The notes under the pieces were generated by a model. The model worked only from the letters and a program-made list of their open reading frames with translations, was not told the origin of the DNA and ran no database searches. The position numbers were made by a program, and so were the translations under genes. Source: Pseudomonas sp. ERMR1:02 (GTDB lineage: Bacteria; Pseudomonadota; Gammaproteobacteria; Pseudomonadales; Pseudomonadaceae). Taken from it: a DNA stretch of 64,000 nucleotides. The stretch is taken from assembly GCF_002277815.1 (NCBI RefSeq), contig NZ_NKJI01000001.1, positions 551,501 through 615,500 of the forward strand, in the 5' to 3' direction. Numbering within the stretch: the stretch's first letter is position 1; each line of letters starts with the position of its first letter. Shown here piece after piece: positions 20,844-30,450 of the stretch.

Positions 20844-21835
20844 CAACCAGCAACCTGCATATTTGTCGTTTTATCCAGTAGATGATATTGCTTCCTGGGA
20901 CCTTTGCTTCGGAACAATAAACGAGGCGTTGTATTGAACGTTGAATGCTTCGCTTGTTCACGAACTTCATTGGCATCGATATTCAGCGTAGAGCGTGCAT
21001 GCAGTACCTTGTGGTTGGCTATGATCAGGAACGTACCGGTTTGAGCCGTTGAGTAGTGATTTTTTGCGTTGGGCAGGCCAGCGCGGATTTTGTCCAGTAC
21101 GTGCTGACCATTATTTATCGCACGCATCCGTTCACCGTTCTGTGGGTCAACGCGGAAATCCAGCGAAAAGTGAAAGCCGTAAATATCGGAATATTCGACG
21201 ATGTGTCGAACCCGTTTTTTTAAACCGTTAACGTTTTTTCCGGAAATAAAGGTAGCTTGCATCGACAGTAATTCGGCTATCTCTTCATCGCTCAGTTCGC
21301 AAAGTAAGTCTTTCGGGAAATAATAAGCCGTGGGGGTTTTTGTGATGTCACGGCAAACAGTCAATGCCAGATAGTCAACGTTCAGGTTTTCATATAGGTC
21401 ATCGGAGTGCGGCGTGATGTATCCAAATCCATTACCCCATTCCCGATGTTTTTCTGCGGAGGGTTTTAGGTACAGAGCTTTGTGTTCTTCGTATTTGTAC
21501 TCAATGTCCGTGAGATGAAACAGATCGGCTAACGCTTCATGCACGGTTAACGCCAGTTTCGGTGAATCTATGCTGAATATATTTTTTATACAAACGGCTG
21601 CTCCTCCGTCCGACAAGCCCACCTTGTCGAAATGGAAAATGTCTTCGGCTCGCAGGTAGTTGAGAAATATATTTATAAGTTGAATTTTTAGTATGTGCGT
21701 GTCTTGAAGATTATTTTTTTTCCACCAGGATTCAATGGTGCCAGCCAAGTAGGTGAAGTCCAAAATTACTATTTTTTCTTTAGATATTGTTTCACGAAAA
21801 AAATCTACACTTTTGGTTGTGTCGATGTTGCGCAT
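20843..21835 (-). CDS. Fe(II)/2-oxoglutarate-dependent dioxygenase, TauD/clavaminate-synthase-like
   Basis: A 330-residue protein, first of a coupled operon with azlC and azlD. Start ATG 21835 (MRNIDTTKSVDFFRETI) is chosen because AAAGGAAA stands about 10 bp upstream; the frame is open to 21919. Iron ligands can be proposed: HSD in YITPHSDDLYENLN (near residue 170) and a distal His in NHKVLHARSTL (near residue 283), with 2-oxoglutarate Arg in PRLLFRSKG near 310. Relatives in the clavaminate-synthase-like group hydroxylate free amino acids (arginine, asparagine, lysine). Pairing with an AzlCD exporter suggests it modifies a free amino acid that is then exported; that is inference. AT-rich codon use suggests acquisition by transfer. 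Confidence 0.75.
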   Translation of the reverse strand: MRNIDTTKSVDFFRETISKEKIVILDFTYLAGTIESWWKKNNLQDTHILKIQLINIFLNYLRAEDIFHFDKVGLSDGGAAVCIKNIFSIDSPKLALTVHEALADLFHLTDIEYKYEEHKALYLKPSAEKHREWGNGFGYITPHSDDLYENLNVDYLALTVCRDITKTPTAYYFPKDLLCELSDEEIAELLSMQATFISGKNVNGLKKRVRHIVEYSDIYGFHFSLDFRVDPQNGERMRAINNGQHVLDKIRAGLPNAKNHYSTAQTGTFLIIANHKVLHARSTLNIDANEVREQAKHSTFNTTPRLLFRSKGPRKQYHLLDKTTNMQVAG

Positions 21836-22007
21836 ACTCTTGATTTCCTTTGGGATTGTGAGCGTACATCTGAAGCGCGGCGGATAGTAATGAATGTTTT
21901 TAATTTCGTCCAAATGCAACTGTTACGAGCTTTGTTAGAGTGTTGAGGTAAGTTTTAGTTACTTGGTGTGAAGGCTGTTGTTTGGTTCGAAGAAATTATG
22001 GTAGGCG

Positions 22008-22043
22008 AAAAAAAACCGCCGACCCAGAAAGGTTGGCGGTTTT
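22008..22043 (-). terminator. Rho-independent terminator of betA
   Basis: Stem AAAACCGCC/GGCGGTTTT with inner GACC/GGTT pairing, followed on the minus strand by a run of eight T; 27 bp past the betA stop. Confidence 0.88.
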
Positions 22044-22069
22044 GTTTGAAGCAATTGTGCTAACTATTA

Positions 22070-23770
22070 CTAAGCCGTCTGGCCCACTTCCCGCACCGGC
22101 TTGCCCTTCACCGGCGCATCGCCAGCCACATAGTAGTCAGCCTTGCTGCGCGGCAATGGCTTGCGGCCGCGGATCTTGTCGGCGATTTTTTCGGCCATCA
22201 TGATCGTCGGCGCGTTCAGGTTGCCGGTGGTGATGATCGGCATGATCGAGGCATCAACCACGCGCAGGCCTTGCAGGCCATGCACGCGACCTTCGCCATC
22301 GACCACGGCCATCTCGTCGGTGCCCATCTTGCACGAGCAGGACGGGTGGAACGCGGTTTCGGCGTGCTCGCGGATGAACGTGTCCAGTTGCTCATTGGTT
22401 TGCACTTCAATGCCGGGGCTGATTTCGCGGCCACGGAAAGCGTCCAGTGCAGGTTGCTGCATGATTTCGCGGGTCAGGCGGATGCCGTCGCGAAATTCCT
22501 GCCAGTCCTGCTCGGTGGCCATGTAGTTGAACAGAATGCTCGGGTACTGGCGCGGGTCCTTGGACTTGACCTGGATGCGACCGCGGCTCGGCGAACGCAT
22601 GGAGCCCATGTGCGCCTGGAAACCGTGCTCTTTCACACCGTTGCTGCCGTTGTAGTTAATCGCCACCGGCAGGAAGTGGTACTGAATGTTCGGCCATTCG
22701 AATTCCGGACGGGTGCGGATGAAACCACCGGCTTCGAACTGGTTGCTGGCGCCGATGCCGGTGCCGTTGAACAGCCATTCGGCACCGATGGCCGGTTGGT
22801 TGTGCAATAGCAGCGACGGGTACAGCGAGACCGGTTGGGTGCAGGCGTATTGCAGGTACAGCTCAAGGTGGTCCTGCAGGTTCTCACCGACGCCCGGCAG
22901 GTCGTGGACCACCGGAATGTCGAGACTTTGCAACAGTTTCGCCGGGCCCACGCCGGAGCGTTGCAGAACCTGCGGCGAAGCGATGGCGCCGGAGCACAGC
23001 AGCACTTCTTTACGCGCTTTGACTTCAACGCGCTCTTCCGCGGCGCCGACCAAGTAACGCACGCCGACCGCACGCTTGCCTTCGAACAGAATCTTGTCGG
23101 TCAGGGCGTGGGTGACGATGGTCAGGGTCGAACGCTTCTTGGCGGTGTCCAGGTAACCGCGAGCGGTGCTGGAGCGACGGCCTTTGGGCGTCACGGTACG
23201 GTCCATCGGGCCGAAGCCTTCTTGCTGGTAACCGTTGAGGTCTTCGGTACGCGGATACCCGGCCTGCACGCCCGCTTCAACCATGGCGTGGAACAGCGGG
23301 TTGTTGCCGGCTTTAGGCGTAGTCACGCTAACCGGACCTTCGCCACCATGGTAGTCGTTCGGGCCGATATCACGGGTTTCCGCCTTGCGGAAATACGGCA
23401 GGCAATCGAGGTAGGTCCAGTCTTCCAGGCCTGGCAGTTTGGCCCAGCCGTCGTAGTCCATCGCGTTGCCGCGGATGTAGCACATGCCGTTGATCAGCGA
23501 GGAACCGCCCAGGCCCTTGCCGCGACCGCATTCCATCCGGCGACCGTCCATGTGTGGTTCCGGATCGGTTTCGTAGGCCCAGTTGTAGCGACGGCCTTGC
23601 AGCGGGAACGCCAAAGCGGCTGGCATTTGCGTGCGGAAATCCATGCGATAGTCCGGGCCGCCGGCTTCGAGCAGCAGGACGGTGACGCCTTCGTCTTCAG
23701 TCAGACGGGTCGCCAGGGTGTTACCGGCCGAGCCGGCCCCGATGATGATGTAATCGAATTCTTGGGACAT
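22070..23770 (-). CDS. betA: Choline dehydrogenase
   Basis: FAD-dependent GMC oxidoreductase oxidising choline to betaine aldehyde at the inner membrane. The 566-residue protein starts at ATG 23770 ([20 protein letters not shown]) with GAGGG 9 bp upstream; a GTG three codons earlier is less likely. Motifs: FAD dinucleotide fold at residues 8-25, [13 protein letters not shown] near 90, [15 protein letters not shown] near 260, and HPSCSCKMG near 465 containing the catalytic histidine region. Last gene of a minus-strand betI-betB-betA series. Confidence 0.97.
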   Translation of the reverse strand: MSQEFDYIIIGAGSAGNTLATRLTEDEGVTVLLLEAGGPDYRMDFRTQMPAALAFPLQGRRYNWAYETDPEPHMDGRRMECGRGKGLGGSSLINGMCYIRGNAMDYDGWAKLPGLEDWTYLDCLPYFRKAETRDIGPNDYHGGEGPVSVTTPKAGNNPLFHAMVEAGVQAGYPRTEDLNGYQQEGFGPMDRTVTPKGRRSSTARGYLDTAKKRSTLTIVTHALTDKILFEGKRAVGVRYLVGAAEERVEVKARKEVLLCSGAIASPQVLQRSGVGPAKLLQSLDIPVVHDLPGVGENLQDHLELYLQYACTQPVSLYPSLLLHNQPAIGAEWLFNGTGIGASNQFEAGGFIRTRPEFEWPNIQYHFLPVAINYNGSNGVKEHGFQAHMGSMRSPSRGRIQVKSKDPRQYPSILFNYMATEQDWQEFRDGIRLTREIMQQPALDAFRGREISPGIEVQTNEQLDTFIREHAETAFHPSCSCKMGTDEMAVVDGEGRVHGLQGLRVVDASIMPIITTGNLNAPTIMMAEKIADKIRGRKPLPRSKADYYVAGDAPVKGKPVREVGQTA

Positions 23771-23820
23771 TGAATGCACCCTCTTTGAATATGGTCAGGT
23801 CCGGCGAGTGCTGCGCACTC

Positions 23821-23912
23821 GATTCGCGGGCAAGCCTCGCTCCTACAGGTTTTGCGTCATGCGCAAAATCTGCGGCAACCTCGATCCTGTAGGAGCGAGG
23901 CTTGCCCGCGAA
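23821..23912. repeat. REP pair (REPIN), type A, between betB and betA
   Basis: TTCGCGGGCAAGCCTCGCTC arm and inverted copy GAGCGAGGCTTGCCCGCGAA, with a further partial CTTCGCGGGC copy right after. It separates two genes of one pathway and could process or stabilise the betB part of the transcript. Confidence 0.88.
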
Positions 23913-23944
23913 GACGGCTTCGCGGGCAATACAAAGCTCGGGTC

Positions 23945-25417
23945 TTAGAACACCGAGGCGTAATCGCCCAGCTCGACCTGTACCGATTTGATGCGGGTGA
24001 AGTTGTTCAGCGAGCTGATGCCGTTCTCACGGCCGACACCCGACTGCTTGTAACCACCGACCGGCATCTTGGCGTCGGATTCGCCCCAGGCGTTGATCCA
24101 GCAGATACCGGCTTCGAGTTGATGAATCACACGGTGAGCGCGGTTCAGGTCCTTGGTGACGATACCGGCGGCCAGGCCGAAGTCGGTGTCGTTGGCACGG
24201 CGGATCACTTCTTCTTCGGTTTCGTAGGTGAGGATGGCCATTACCGGGCCAAAGATTTCCTCACGGACGATGGTCATGTCGTCGGTGCAGTCGGTGAACA
24301 CGGTCGGTGCGACGAATGCGCCTTTGGCGAATTCGCCGTCAGTCAGACGCTCGCCGCCGCACAGCAGGCGTGCACCTTCTTCTTTGCCCTTGGCGATGTA
24401 GCCCAGCACGCTTTCCATGTGGGCAAAGCTGACCAGCGGGCCGAAGTTGGTGTTTTCGTCTTCCGGGTTGCCGATGCGGATGCGCGCAACGCGCTCGGCG
24501 ATCTTGGTTTCGAAAGCGGCTTTCAGGTGGCTCGGTACGAACACGCGAGTACCGTTGGTGCAAACCTGACCGGAGCTGTAGAAGTTGGCCATCATTGCGG
24601 TATCGGCAGCGCGATCGAGATCGGCGTCGTCGCAGATGATCAGCGGGGATTTGCCGCCCAGTTCCATGGTCACGTCTTTGAGCGAAGAGCTGGAAGCGCT
24701 GGCCATGACTTTCTTGCCGGTGTCGGTGCCGCCGGTGAACGAGACTTTCTCGATGCGCGGGTGCTCGGTCAGCCAGGTGCCGACTTCGCGGCCGCTGCCG
24801 GTCAGGACGTTGAACACGCCTGCTGGCAGGCCGGCTTCGGTGTAGATCTCGGCCAGTTTCAGGGTGGTCAGCGAGGTGACTTCGCTTGGCTTGAAGATCA
24901 TCGCGTTACCAGCCGCCAGGGCCGGTGCGGATTTCCACAGGGCGATCTGGATCGGGTAGTTCCACGCGCCGATACCGGCCACCACGCCCAGCGGCTCGCG
25001 ACGGGTGTAGACGAACGAAGTGGTGCGCAGCGGAATCTGCTCGCCTTCGATGGCCGGAACCAGGCCAGCGTAGTACTCCAGCACGTCGGCGCCGGTGACG
25101 ATGTCGACGTAACGGGTTTCGGAGTACGACTTGCCGGTGTCCAGGGTTTCCAGGGCGGCCAGTTCGTCGTTGCGCTCACGCAGGATGTCCACGGCGCGAC
25201 GCAGAATGCGCGAACGCTCCATGGCGGTCATCGCAGCCCAGATTTTCTGGCCTTTTTCAGCGCTGACGACAGCGCGCTCGACGTCTGACTGGGTCGCACG
25301 TTGTACTTTTGCGAGGACTTCACCGTTAGCCGGGTTGATGGCTTCGAAAGTGGCGTCGCCGCCAGCGTCACTGTAGCCGCCATCGATGTAGAGTTTTTGC
25401 AGTTCGAAACGGGCCAT
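23945..25417 (-). CDS. betB: Betaine aldehyde dehydrogenase
   Basis: NAD(P)-dependent oxidation of betaine aldehyde to glycine betaine. The 490-residue protein has the family length; start ATG 25417 ([15 protein letters not shown]) is chosen over 55 extra upstream codons of unrelated sequence. Catalytic Cys in [12 protein letters not shown] (near residue 286) and Glu in [10 protein letters not shown] (near 252) are present, as is [11 protein letters not shown] of the cofactor site. Lies 62 bp downstream of betI. Confidence 0.97.
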   Translation of the reverse strand: MARFELQKLYIDGGYSDAGGDATFEAINPANGEVLAKVQRATQSDVERAVVSAEKGQKIWAAMTAMERSRILRRAVDILRERNDELAALETLDTGKSYSETRYVDIVTGADVLEYYAGLVPAIEGEQIPLRTTSFVYTRREPLGVVAGIGAWNYPIQIALWKSAPALAAGNAMIFKPSEVTSLTTLKLAEIYTEAGLPAGVFNVLTGSGREVGTWLTEHPRIEKVSFTGGTDTGKKVMASASSSSLKDVTMELGGKSPLIICDDADLDRAADTAMMANFYSSGQVCTNGTRVFVPSHLKAAFETKIAERVARIRIGNPEDENTNFGPLVSFAHMESVLGYIAKGKEEGARLLCGGERLTDGEFAKGAFVAPTVFTDCTDDMTIVREEIFGPVMAILTYETEEEVIRRANDTDFGLAAGIVTKDLNRAHRVIHQLEAGICWINAWGESDAKMPVGGYKQSGVGRENGISSLNNFTRIKSVQVELGDYASVF

Positions 25418-25479
25418 AAAGTCCTCGCAAGAGCATAAGTGGTTGGCGCGGTCCGGGGGTTGAGCGTTCTGTGTCTGCT

Positions 25480-26072
25480 CTAACTCACCCGCTTGGCCAG
25501 TTGGAAATCCATGTATTCGTAAGCGATTTGTAGCGCCTGCCCGGTATCGAAAGCGTCTCCCGACAGCGCGCCGCGCAACCACAAACCGTCAATGAGCGCT
25601 GCCAGACCACGAGCGGCGTTGCGCGCATCATCGAGCGGCAACACACGGCGGAACTGGCAGCACAGGTTGGAATACAGACGGTGATCGTTGATCCGCTGCA
25701 ACCTGTGCAAAGACGGCTGGTGCATGCTGGTGGCCCAGAAGGCCAACCAGGTTTTCATTGCCGGGCCATTGACCTGGCTGGCGTCGAAGTTGCCTTCGAT
25801 AATCACCTGAAGATGGGCCCGTGGGCTGTCATCTCCCAACGCCAGACGGCGCGCGGTGACGTTCTCGCTGAGGACGCTCATCAGATACCGCATCGTGGCG
25901 GCGATCAGGCCGTTCTTGTCCTGAAAATAGTGACTGATGATGCCATTCGAGACACCGGCCAAACGGGCGATCAGCGCAATGCTGGCGTCCCCATTCCGAC
26001 CTGATCGACCGCCAGAAGGGTGGCTTCGATCAATTGCTGGCGGCGGATGGGTTGCATACCGACCTTGGGCAT
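25480..26072 (-). pseudogene. betI: TetR-family repressor BetI, frameshifted near N-terminus
   Basis: Choline-responsive repressor of the bet genes. From ATG 26072, behind TAAGGAGA, the sequence reads [20 protein letters not shown] then AVDQVGMG and goes out of frame. The rest of the protein ([28 protein letters not shown], to QLAKRVS) is in another frame. Adding one base to CCCC at 25989-25992 (plus strand) joins them into 197 residues with an intact HTH. The break would remove the repressor if real; an artefact is more likely. A 20-bp palindrome at 26143 is its probable operator. Confidence 0.87.
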
Positions 26073-26142
26073 CTTGCACATCTCCTTAGGCCTTCCGGCA
26101 GACGCAAAACGTCTATCGGATTGAGGGCCAGTCTATTTTGTT

Positions 26143-26162
26143 TTGATTGAACGTTCAATCAA
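26143..26162. promoter_or_regulatory. Probable BetI operator
   Basis: Perfect inverted repeat TTGATTGAACGTTCAATCAA, 70 bp upstream of betI and between betI and the divergent betT. Size and symmetry fit a TetR-family operator, and BetI is known to bind between divergent bet genes. Confidence 0.8.
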
Positions 26163-26243
26163 CAAAGAATAAGATCTGCGACAATTCGTCGCTGCCTACA
26201 GGTTTTTCCTACGTGTAGTTGGCGGAAAAACGACATCCCAAAA

Positions 26244-26290
26244 GGCTCGAAACCCAAGCGCACTGGCGCTCCCGGGCTTCGGGCTTTTTT
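26244..26290 (+). terminator. Hairpin with T run upstream of betT
   Basis: GGCTCGAAACCC pairs imperfectly with GGGCTTCGGGCT, with an inner stem AGCGC-ACTG-GCGCT, followed by six T. The minus-strand reading is also flanked by T-rich sequence. It sits 105 bp before betT, downstream of the BetI operator, so it may insulate or attenuate betT transcription. Confidence 0.6.
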
Positions 26291-26394
26291 CGGGCTGTCT
26301 TTATATCACCCACTGGTCGGCTGCCCACTAACCGATTGGTCGGGTAACCCATTGCCTTGCGTTCTTCTCCCGCACTGCCCGGAGCCTCTGTGCC

Positions 26395-28152
26395 ATGAGT
26401 TCTGCCTCGCTAATAAAGACCCCACCCGAGAAGGTGACGGTCAACGGTTGGGTGTTTTACACCTCGACCGCGTTGATTCTGTTGTTGACCGCCATTCTGA
26501 TCATCGCCCCGCAAGAAGCGGGCAGATTGCTCGGTATTGCTCAGGCCTGGTTGTCCCGCAGCTTCGGCTGGTACTACATGGTGGTGATCGCTGCTTACCT
26601 GGTGTTCGTCGTCGGCCTGGCGTTTCGTCCTACGGCAAACTGAAACTGGGCAGCAAGGACGACACCCCGGACTTCAGCTACGGCGCCTGGGCGGGGATGC
26701 TGTTCTCGTCGGGTATCGGCATCTCGTTGCTGTACTTCGGTGCATCCGAGCCGCTGGATCACTATTTCAACCCGCCCGAAGGTGTGGCCGGCAGCAACCT
26801 GGCGGCCCGTCAGGCGGTTCAGCTGACGTTCCTGCACTGGGGCCTGCATGGCTGGGCGATCTACGCACTGGTTGGTTTGGCGGTGGCGTACTTTGCCTAC
26901 CGTCACAACCAGCCGCTGGCGCTGCGTTCGGCGTTGTATCCGCTAGTGGGCGAGCGTTGGGTCAAGGGCGCGGCCGGGCATGCGGTGGACGGCTTCGGCA
27001 TGTTCGTGACCCTGCTGGGTCTGGTGACCAACCTGGGGATTGGTTCGCTGCAAGTGTCATCGGGCCTTGAAAACCTGTTCGGCATGGAACACAGCAACAC
27101 CAACCTGCTGATCGTGATCATCGTGATGAGCACCGTGGCGACCATCGCTGCCGTGTCGGGTGTGGAAAACGGCATTCGTCGTCTGTCCAACCTGAACATC
27201 GTGCTGTTCAGCGGCCTGCTGATTTTGTATTGCTGTTCGGTCCGACCCTGCACCTGCTCAACGGTTTTGTGCAGAACGTCGGTGACTACCTGAACGGCGT
27301 GGTGCTGAAGACCTTCGACCTTTACGTGTACGAAGGCGACAGCGAGAAGTCCGACCGCTGGTTGGGCTTGTGGACTCTGTTCTACTGGGCCTGGTGGATT
27401 TCCTGGGCCCCATTCGTAGGCATGTTCATCGCGCGTATTTCCCGTGGTCGCACAGTGCGTGAGCTGGTGGCAGGTGTGCTGTTGATTCCACTGGGTTTCA
27501 CCCTGGCGTGGCTGTCGATCTTCGGTAACTCGGCTCTGGACCTGGTGATGAACCACGGGGCGGTGGAACTCGGCAAGACGGCGCTGGAACAGCCGTCGAT
27601 GGCGATCTACCAGTTGCTTGAGCATTACCCGGCGTCGAAGGTCGTGATCGGCGTCTCGATTTTCGTTGGTTTCGTGTTGTTCCTGACCCCGGCGGACTCC
27701 GGCGCGGTGATGATGGCGAACCTTTCGTGCAAGGGCGGTAACGTCGATGAAGACGCCCCGCACTGGCTGCGGATTTTCTGGTCGGCAGTGATCACCCTGG
27801 TGACCATCGGTCTGCTGTTCGCCGGTAACTTCGAAGCCATGCAAACCATGGTGGTGCTGGCCGGTCTGCCATTCTCGTTGGTGCTGGTGTTCTTCATGTT
27901 TGGCCTGCACAAGGCCATGCGTCAGGACATGGAGGTCGAGCAGGAGCAAGCGGAATTGGCGGCACGCAGTCGTCGTGGTTTCACCGAGCTTCTGACCGAG
28001 CTGGATCTGCAACCTGGGCAGTCGCAAGTGCGTACCAGCGCAACGGCAGACAAGATTACGAGTTGATGGGTTTCACCCAGGATCAGATCACCCGTGACGT
28101 GCTCGATCAGTTCGAAAGCCATCGGCAGCTCCTTGGCCGGGTGTATAGCTAA
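26395..28152 (+). pseudogene. betT: BCCT-family choline/betaine transporter BetT-like, with frame breaks
   Basis: Secondary transporter for choline, driven by Na+ or H+. Start ATG 26395 (MSSASLIKTPPEKVTVNGWV). Frame 1 runs to 26643; frame 2 carries KLKLGSKDDTPDFSYGAWAG to about 27225; frame 3 carries FGPTLHLLNGFVQN to 28066. Adding one T at 26623-26625 and one at 27223-27226 gives a continuous protein with about 12 membrane segments, including the BCCT signature WTLFYWAWWISWAPFVGMF. After the stop at 28066 a third frame encodes NGRQDYELMGFTQDQITRDV and a tail ending GRVYS at 28152, which looks like the end of the cytoplasmic domain. That domain is much shorter than in BetT proteins of about 650 residues, so a deletion or an assembly fault is likely there. 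Confidence 0.85.
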
Positions 28153-28164
28153 GTTCTGATCCAG

Positions 28165-28298
28165 GATCGTTCCCACGCTCTGCGTGGGAATGCCTCAAGG
28201 GACGCTCCGCGTTCCAGCCACGCTGTGATTTCTGGCCTGGCACCGATGGGACGCAGAGCGTCCCGGGCTGCATTCCCACGCGGAGCGTGGGAACGATC
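28165..28298. repeat. REP pair, type B
   Basis: GATCGTTCCCACGCTCTGCG arm and inverted copy ending CGGAGCGTGGGAACGATC, with internal GGGACGCTCCGCGTTCC and GGGACGCAGAGCGTCCC hairpins. Confidence 0.9.
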
Positions 28299-28315
28299 AT
28301 CACCCGATATCCCCA

Positions 28316-28356
28316 GACACAAAAACGCCGCGATGTTCTCGCGGCGTTTTTGTGTC
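28316..28356. terminator. Bidirectional terminator between betT and choV
   Basis: Near-perfect stem GACACAAAAACGCCGCGA / TCGCGGCGTTTTTGTGTC around a short loop (TGTTC). T runs on both strands serve the two convergent genes. Confidence 0.88.
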
Positions 28357-28363
28357 TGTAGCC

Positions 28364-29542
28364 TTAGCCCAGGTTCTTGCCGAGCAGCGCGTGGTACAGC
28401 TCGCTGTCGCCGAGAATCCCGACCACATGGTTGTTGTCGTGCAGCACCAGCTTGTTGCCGGTCTGGTAGCGAATCTGCAGCGCGTCGCGCATGCCGATGT
28501 TCGAATCCACCAGTGTTGGCCGACGACCCAGACCTTCAACAGCCTGGCCCGGTACCCAGTTCTGCAGATCGAGGGCCGAGCCGTTCTGGCGTGCGCCCTT
28601 GATGGTGTTGCCTTCAGCCAGGTCCAGCCACGAATCGCCGCCCGGATCCAGGCAGACCGAACCGTTGATGCGTTTGCAGTTGTCCAGGGTGCGCATCAGG
28701 CTGCGACCGCACAGTACGTTCAGCGGGTTGGTGTGGGCCACGAAGGTCCGCACGTAGTCGTCTGCCGGGTTGAGGACGATTTCTTCAGGCTTGCTGTACT
28801 GGATGATCCGGCCGTCTTTCATGATCGCGATACGGCTGCCCAGCTTCAGGGCTTCATCGAGGTCGTGGCTCACGAATACGATGGTTTTGTTGAGCTTGCG
28901 TTGCAGTTCCAGCAGTTCGTCCTGCAAGCCCTGGCGGATCAGCGGGTCGAGGGCCGAGAACGGTTCGTCCATCAGCAGAATGTCGGCGTCCATCGCCAGG
29001 GCACGGGCCAGGCCCACACGCTGCTGCATGCCACCAGAGAGTTCATCGGGTTTCTTGTTGCGCCATTGGGTCAGGCCCACCAGTTCGAGTTTTTCATCGA
29101 CCAGTTTCCTGCGTTCCTTCTCCGGCCGGCCCTGCATTTCCAGGCCGAAGCTGATGTTCTCGCGCACGGTCAGCCAAGGCATCAGGGCGAATTTCTGGAA
29201 CACCATCGCAATGCGCTTGGTGCGCATCATTTTCAGTTCGGCGGCGGAGCAGGACGCAATGTTGATCTGCTTGCCTTCGTGCTCGACGAACAGCTTGCCA
29301 CGGCTGACGGTGTTGAGACCGTTGATGCAACGCAGCAGGCTGGACTTGCCGGAGCCGGACAGGCCCATCAGCACGCAGATTTCACCTTTTTCGATATCCA
29401 GGCTGGCCTTTTCGACACCGACGATCTGCCCGGTTTTTTTCAGGATCTCGCTGCGGGTCAATCCTTGATCAAGCAGCTTAAGCGCTTCGCGTGGATCTTT
29501 GGTGAAGATCACGTCGACGTCTTCAAAGCGAATAATGCTCAT
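28364..29542 (-). CDS. choV: Choline ABC transporter ATP-binding protein
   Basis: ATPase of a quaternary-amine importer (ChoV/CbcV). 392 residues: Walker A GLSGSGKSSLLRC (near 60), signature LSGGMQQRVGLARALA (near 163), Walker B DILLMDEPFSALDP (near 185) and a C-terminal regulatory part ending LYHALLGKNLG. Third gene of choX-choW-choV; ATG overlaps the choW stop by four bases (ATGA). Confidence 0.94.
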   Translation of the reverse strand: MSIIRFEDVDVIFTKDPREALKLLDQGLTRSEILKKTGQIVGVEKASLDIEKGEICVLMGLSGSGKSSLLRCINGLNTVSRGKLFVEHEGKQINIASCSAAELKMMRTKRIAMVFQKFALMPWLTVRENISFGLEMQGRPEKERRKLVDEKLELVGLTQWRNKKPDELSGGMQQRVGLARALAMDADILLMDEPFSALDPLIRQGLQDELLELQRKLNKTIVFVSHDLDEALKLGSRIAIMKDGRIIQYSKPEEIVLNPADDYVRTFVAHTNPLNVLCGRSLMRTLDNCKRINGSVCLDPGGDSWLDLAEGNTIKGARQNGSALDLQNWVPGQAVEGLGRRPTLVDSNIGMRDALQIRYQTGNKLVLHDNNHVVGILGDSELYHALLGKNLG

Positions 29543-30384
29543 GCGTCACCCCCTACTTTGGCGTCGGGTTGTTTGCAGATACGGTCGAGCATGATCGCCA
29601 GCAGTACGATCGCCAGGCCGGCTTCGAAGCCCAGGGCGATATCAGCGGTATTCAGTGCGTTGACCACCGGTTTGCCCAGGCCGTCGGCGCCCACCAGTGC
29701 CGCGATCACCACCATCGACAACGACAGCATGATGCACTGGGTGATACCGGCCGCGATGCTTGGCATGGCGTGGGGCAGTTCGATCCGTGTAAGCAGTTGA
29801 CGACGCGAGCAGCCGAAGGCCTTGCCGGCGTCCATCAGTTCTTGCGGGACATCGCGGATGCCCAGGTAGGTCAGGCGGATCGGCGCGGCAATCGCGAACA
29901 CGACCGTGGAGATCAGGCCCGGCACCACACCCAGCCCGAAGAGGGTCAGGGTAGGAATGAGGTAAACGAAGGTCGGTACGGTCTGCATCAGATCGAGCAC
30001 CGGACGCATCATGGTGTAGAACATCGGTTTATGCGCGGCGACGATACCCAACGGTACGCCGATGACCACGCAGACCAGGGTGGCGAACAACACCTGGGCG
30101 AGGGTTTCCATGGTTTCCTGCCAATACCCCAGGTTGAGGATCAGCAGAAAGGAGGCAATGACAAAAACAGTCAGTCCCCATTTTCGTTGGATGAAGTGTG
30201 CAAGTAGTGCAATCAGGCCGATCAATGCCAGCGGGTTGAACCAGGTCAGCGCAAACGTCACGCCGTGGATCATCGTTTCCAGTGTCACAGCGATTGCGTC
30301 AAAGGTGCTGGCGCCGTGTTGCGTCAACCATTCAACGAAGCGTGCGATGTACTGGCCTAGGGGTATTTTCTGATCAATCAGCAT
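29539..30384 (-). CDS. choW: Choline ABC transporter permease
   Basis: Inner-membrane permease (ChoW/CbcW), 281 residues from ATG 30384 (MLIDQKIPLGQYIARFVEWL); upstream in-frame starts lack a better ribosome site. Hydrophobic segments and the EAA-type loop DAGKAFGCSRRQLLTRIELP near residue 205 identify a ProW-type permease. Lies between choX and choV. Confidence 0.93.
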   Translation of the reverse strand: MLIDQKIPLGQYIARFVEWLTQHGASTFDAIAVTLETMIHGVTFALTWFNPLALIGLIALLAHFIQRKWGLTVFVIASFLLILNLGYWQETMETLAQVLFATLVCVVIGVPLGIVAAHKPMFYTMMRPVLDLMQTVPTFVYLIPTLTLFGLGVVPGLISTVVFAIAAPIRLTYLGIRDVPQELMDAGKAFGCSRRQLLTRIELPHAMPSIAAGITQCIMLSLSMVVIAALVGADGLGKPVVNALNTADIALGFEAGLAIVLLAIMLDRICKQPDAKVGGDA

Positions 30385-30450
30385 GGTAGTGAACGTCCGC
30401 ATGCAAGGAAATAAACAGCCCGGGCGACCTGGGTCGCCCGGCATAAGCGA

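Noticed and set aside
25424..25582. N-terminal extension of betB upstream of 25417
   Set aside because: The extra 55 codons do not resemble aldehyde dehydrogenases, and the ATG at 25417 gives the standard 490-residue length.
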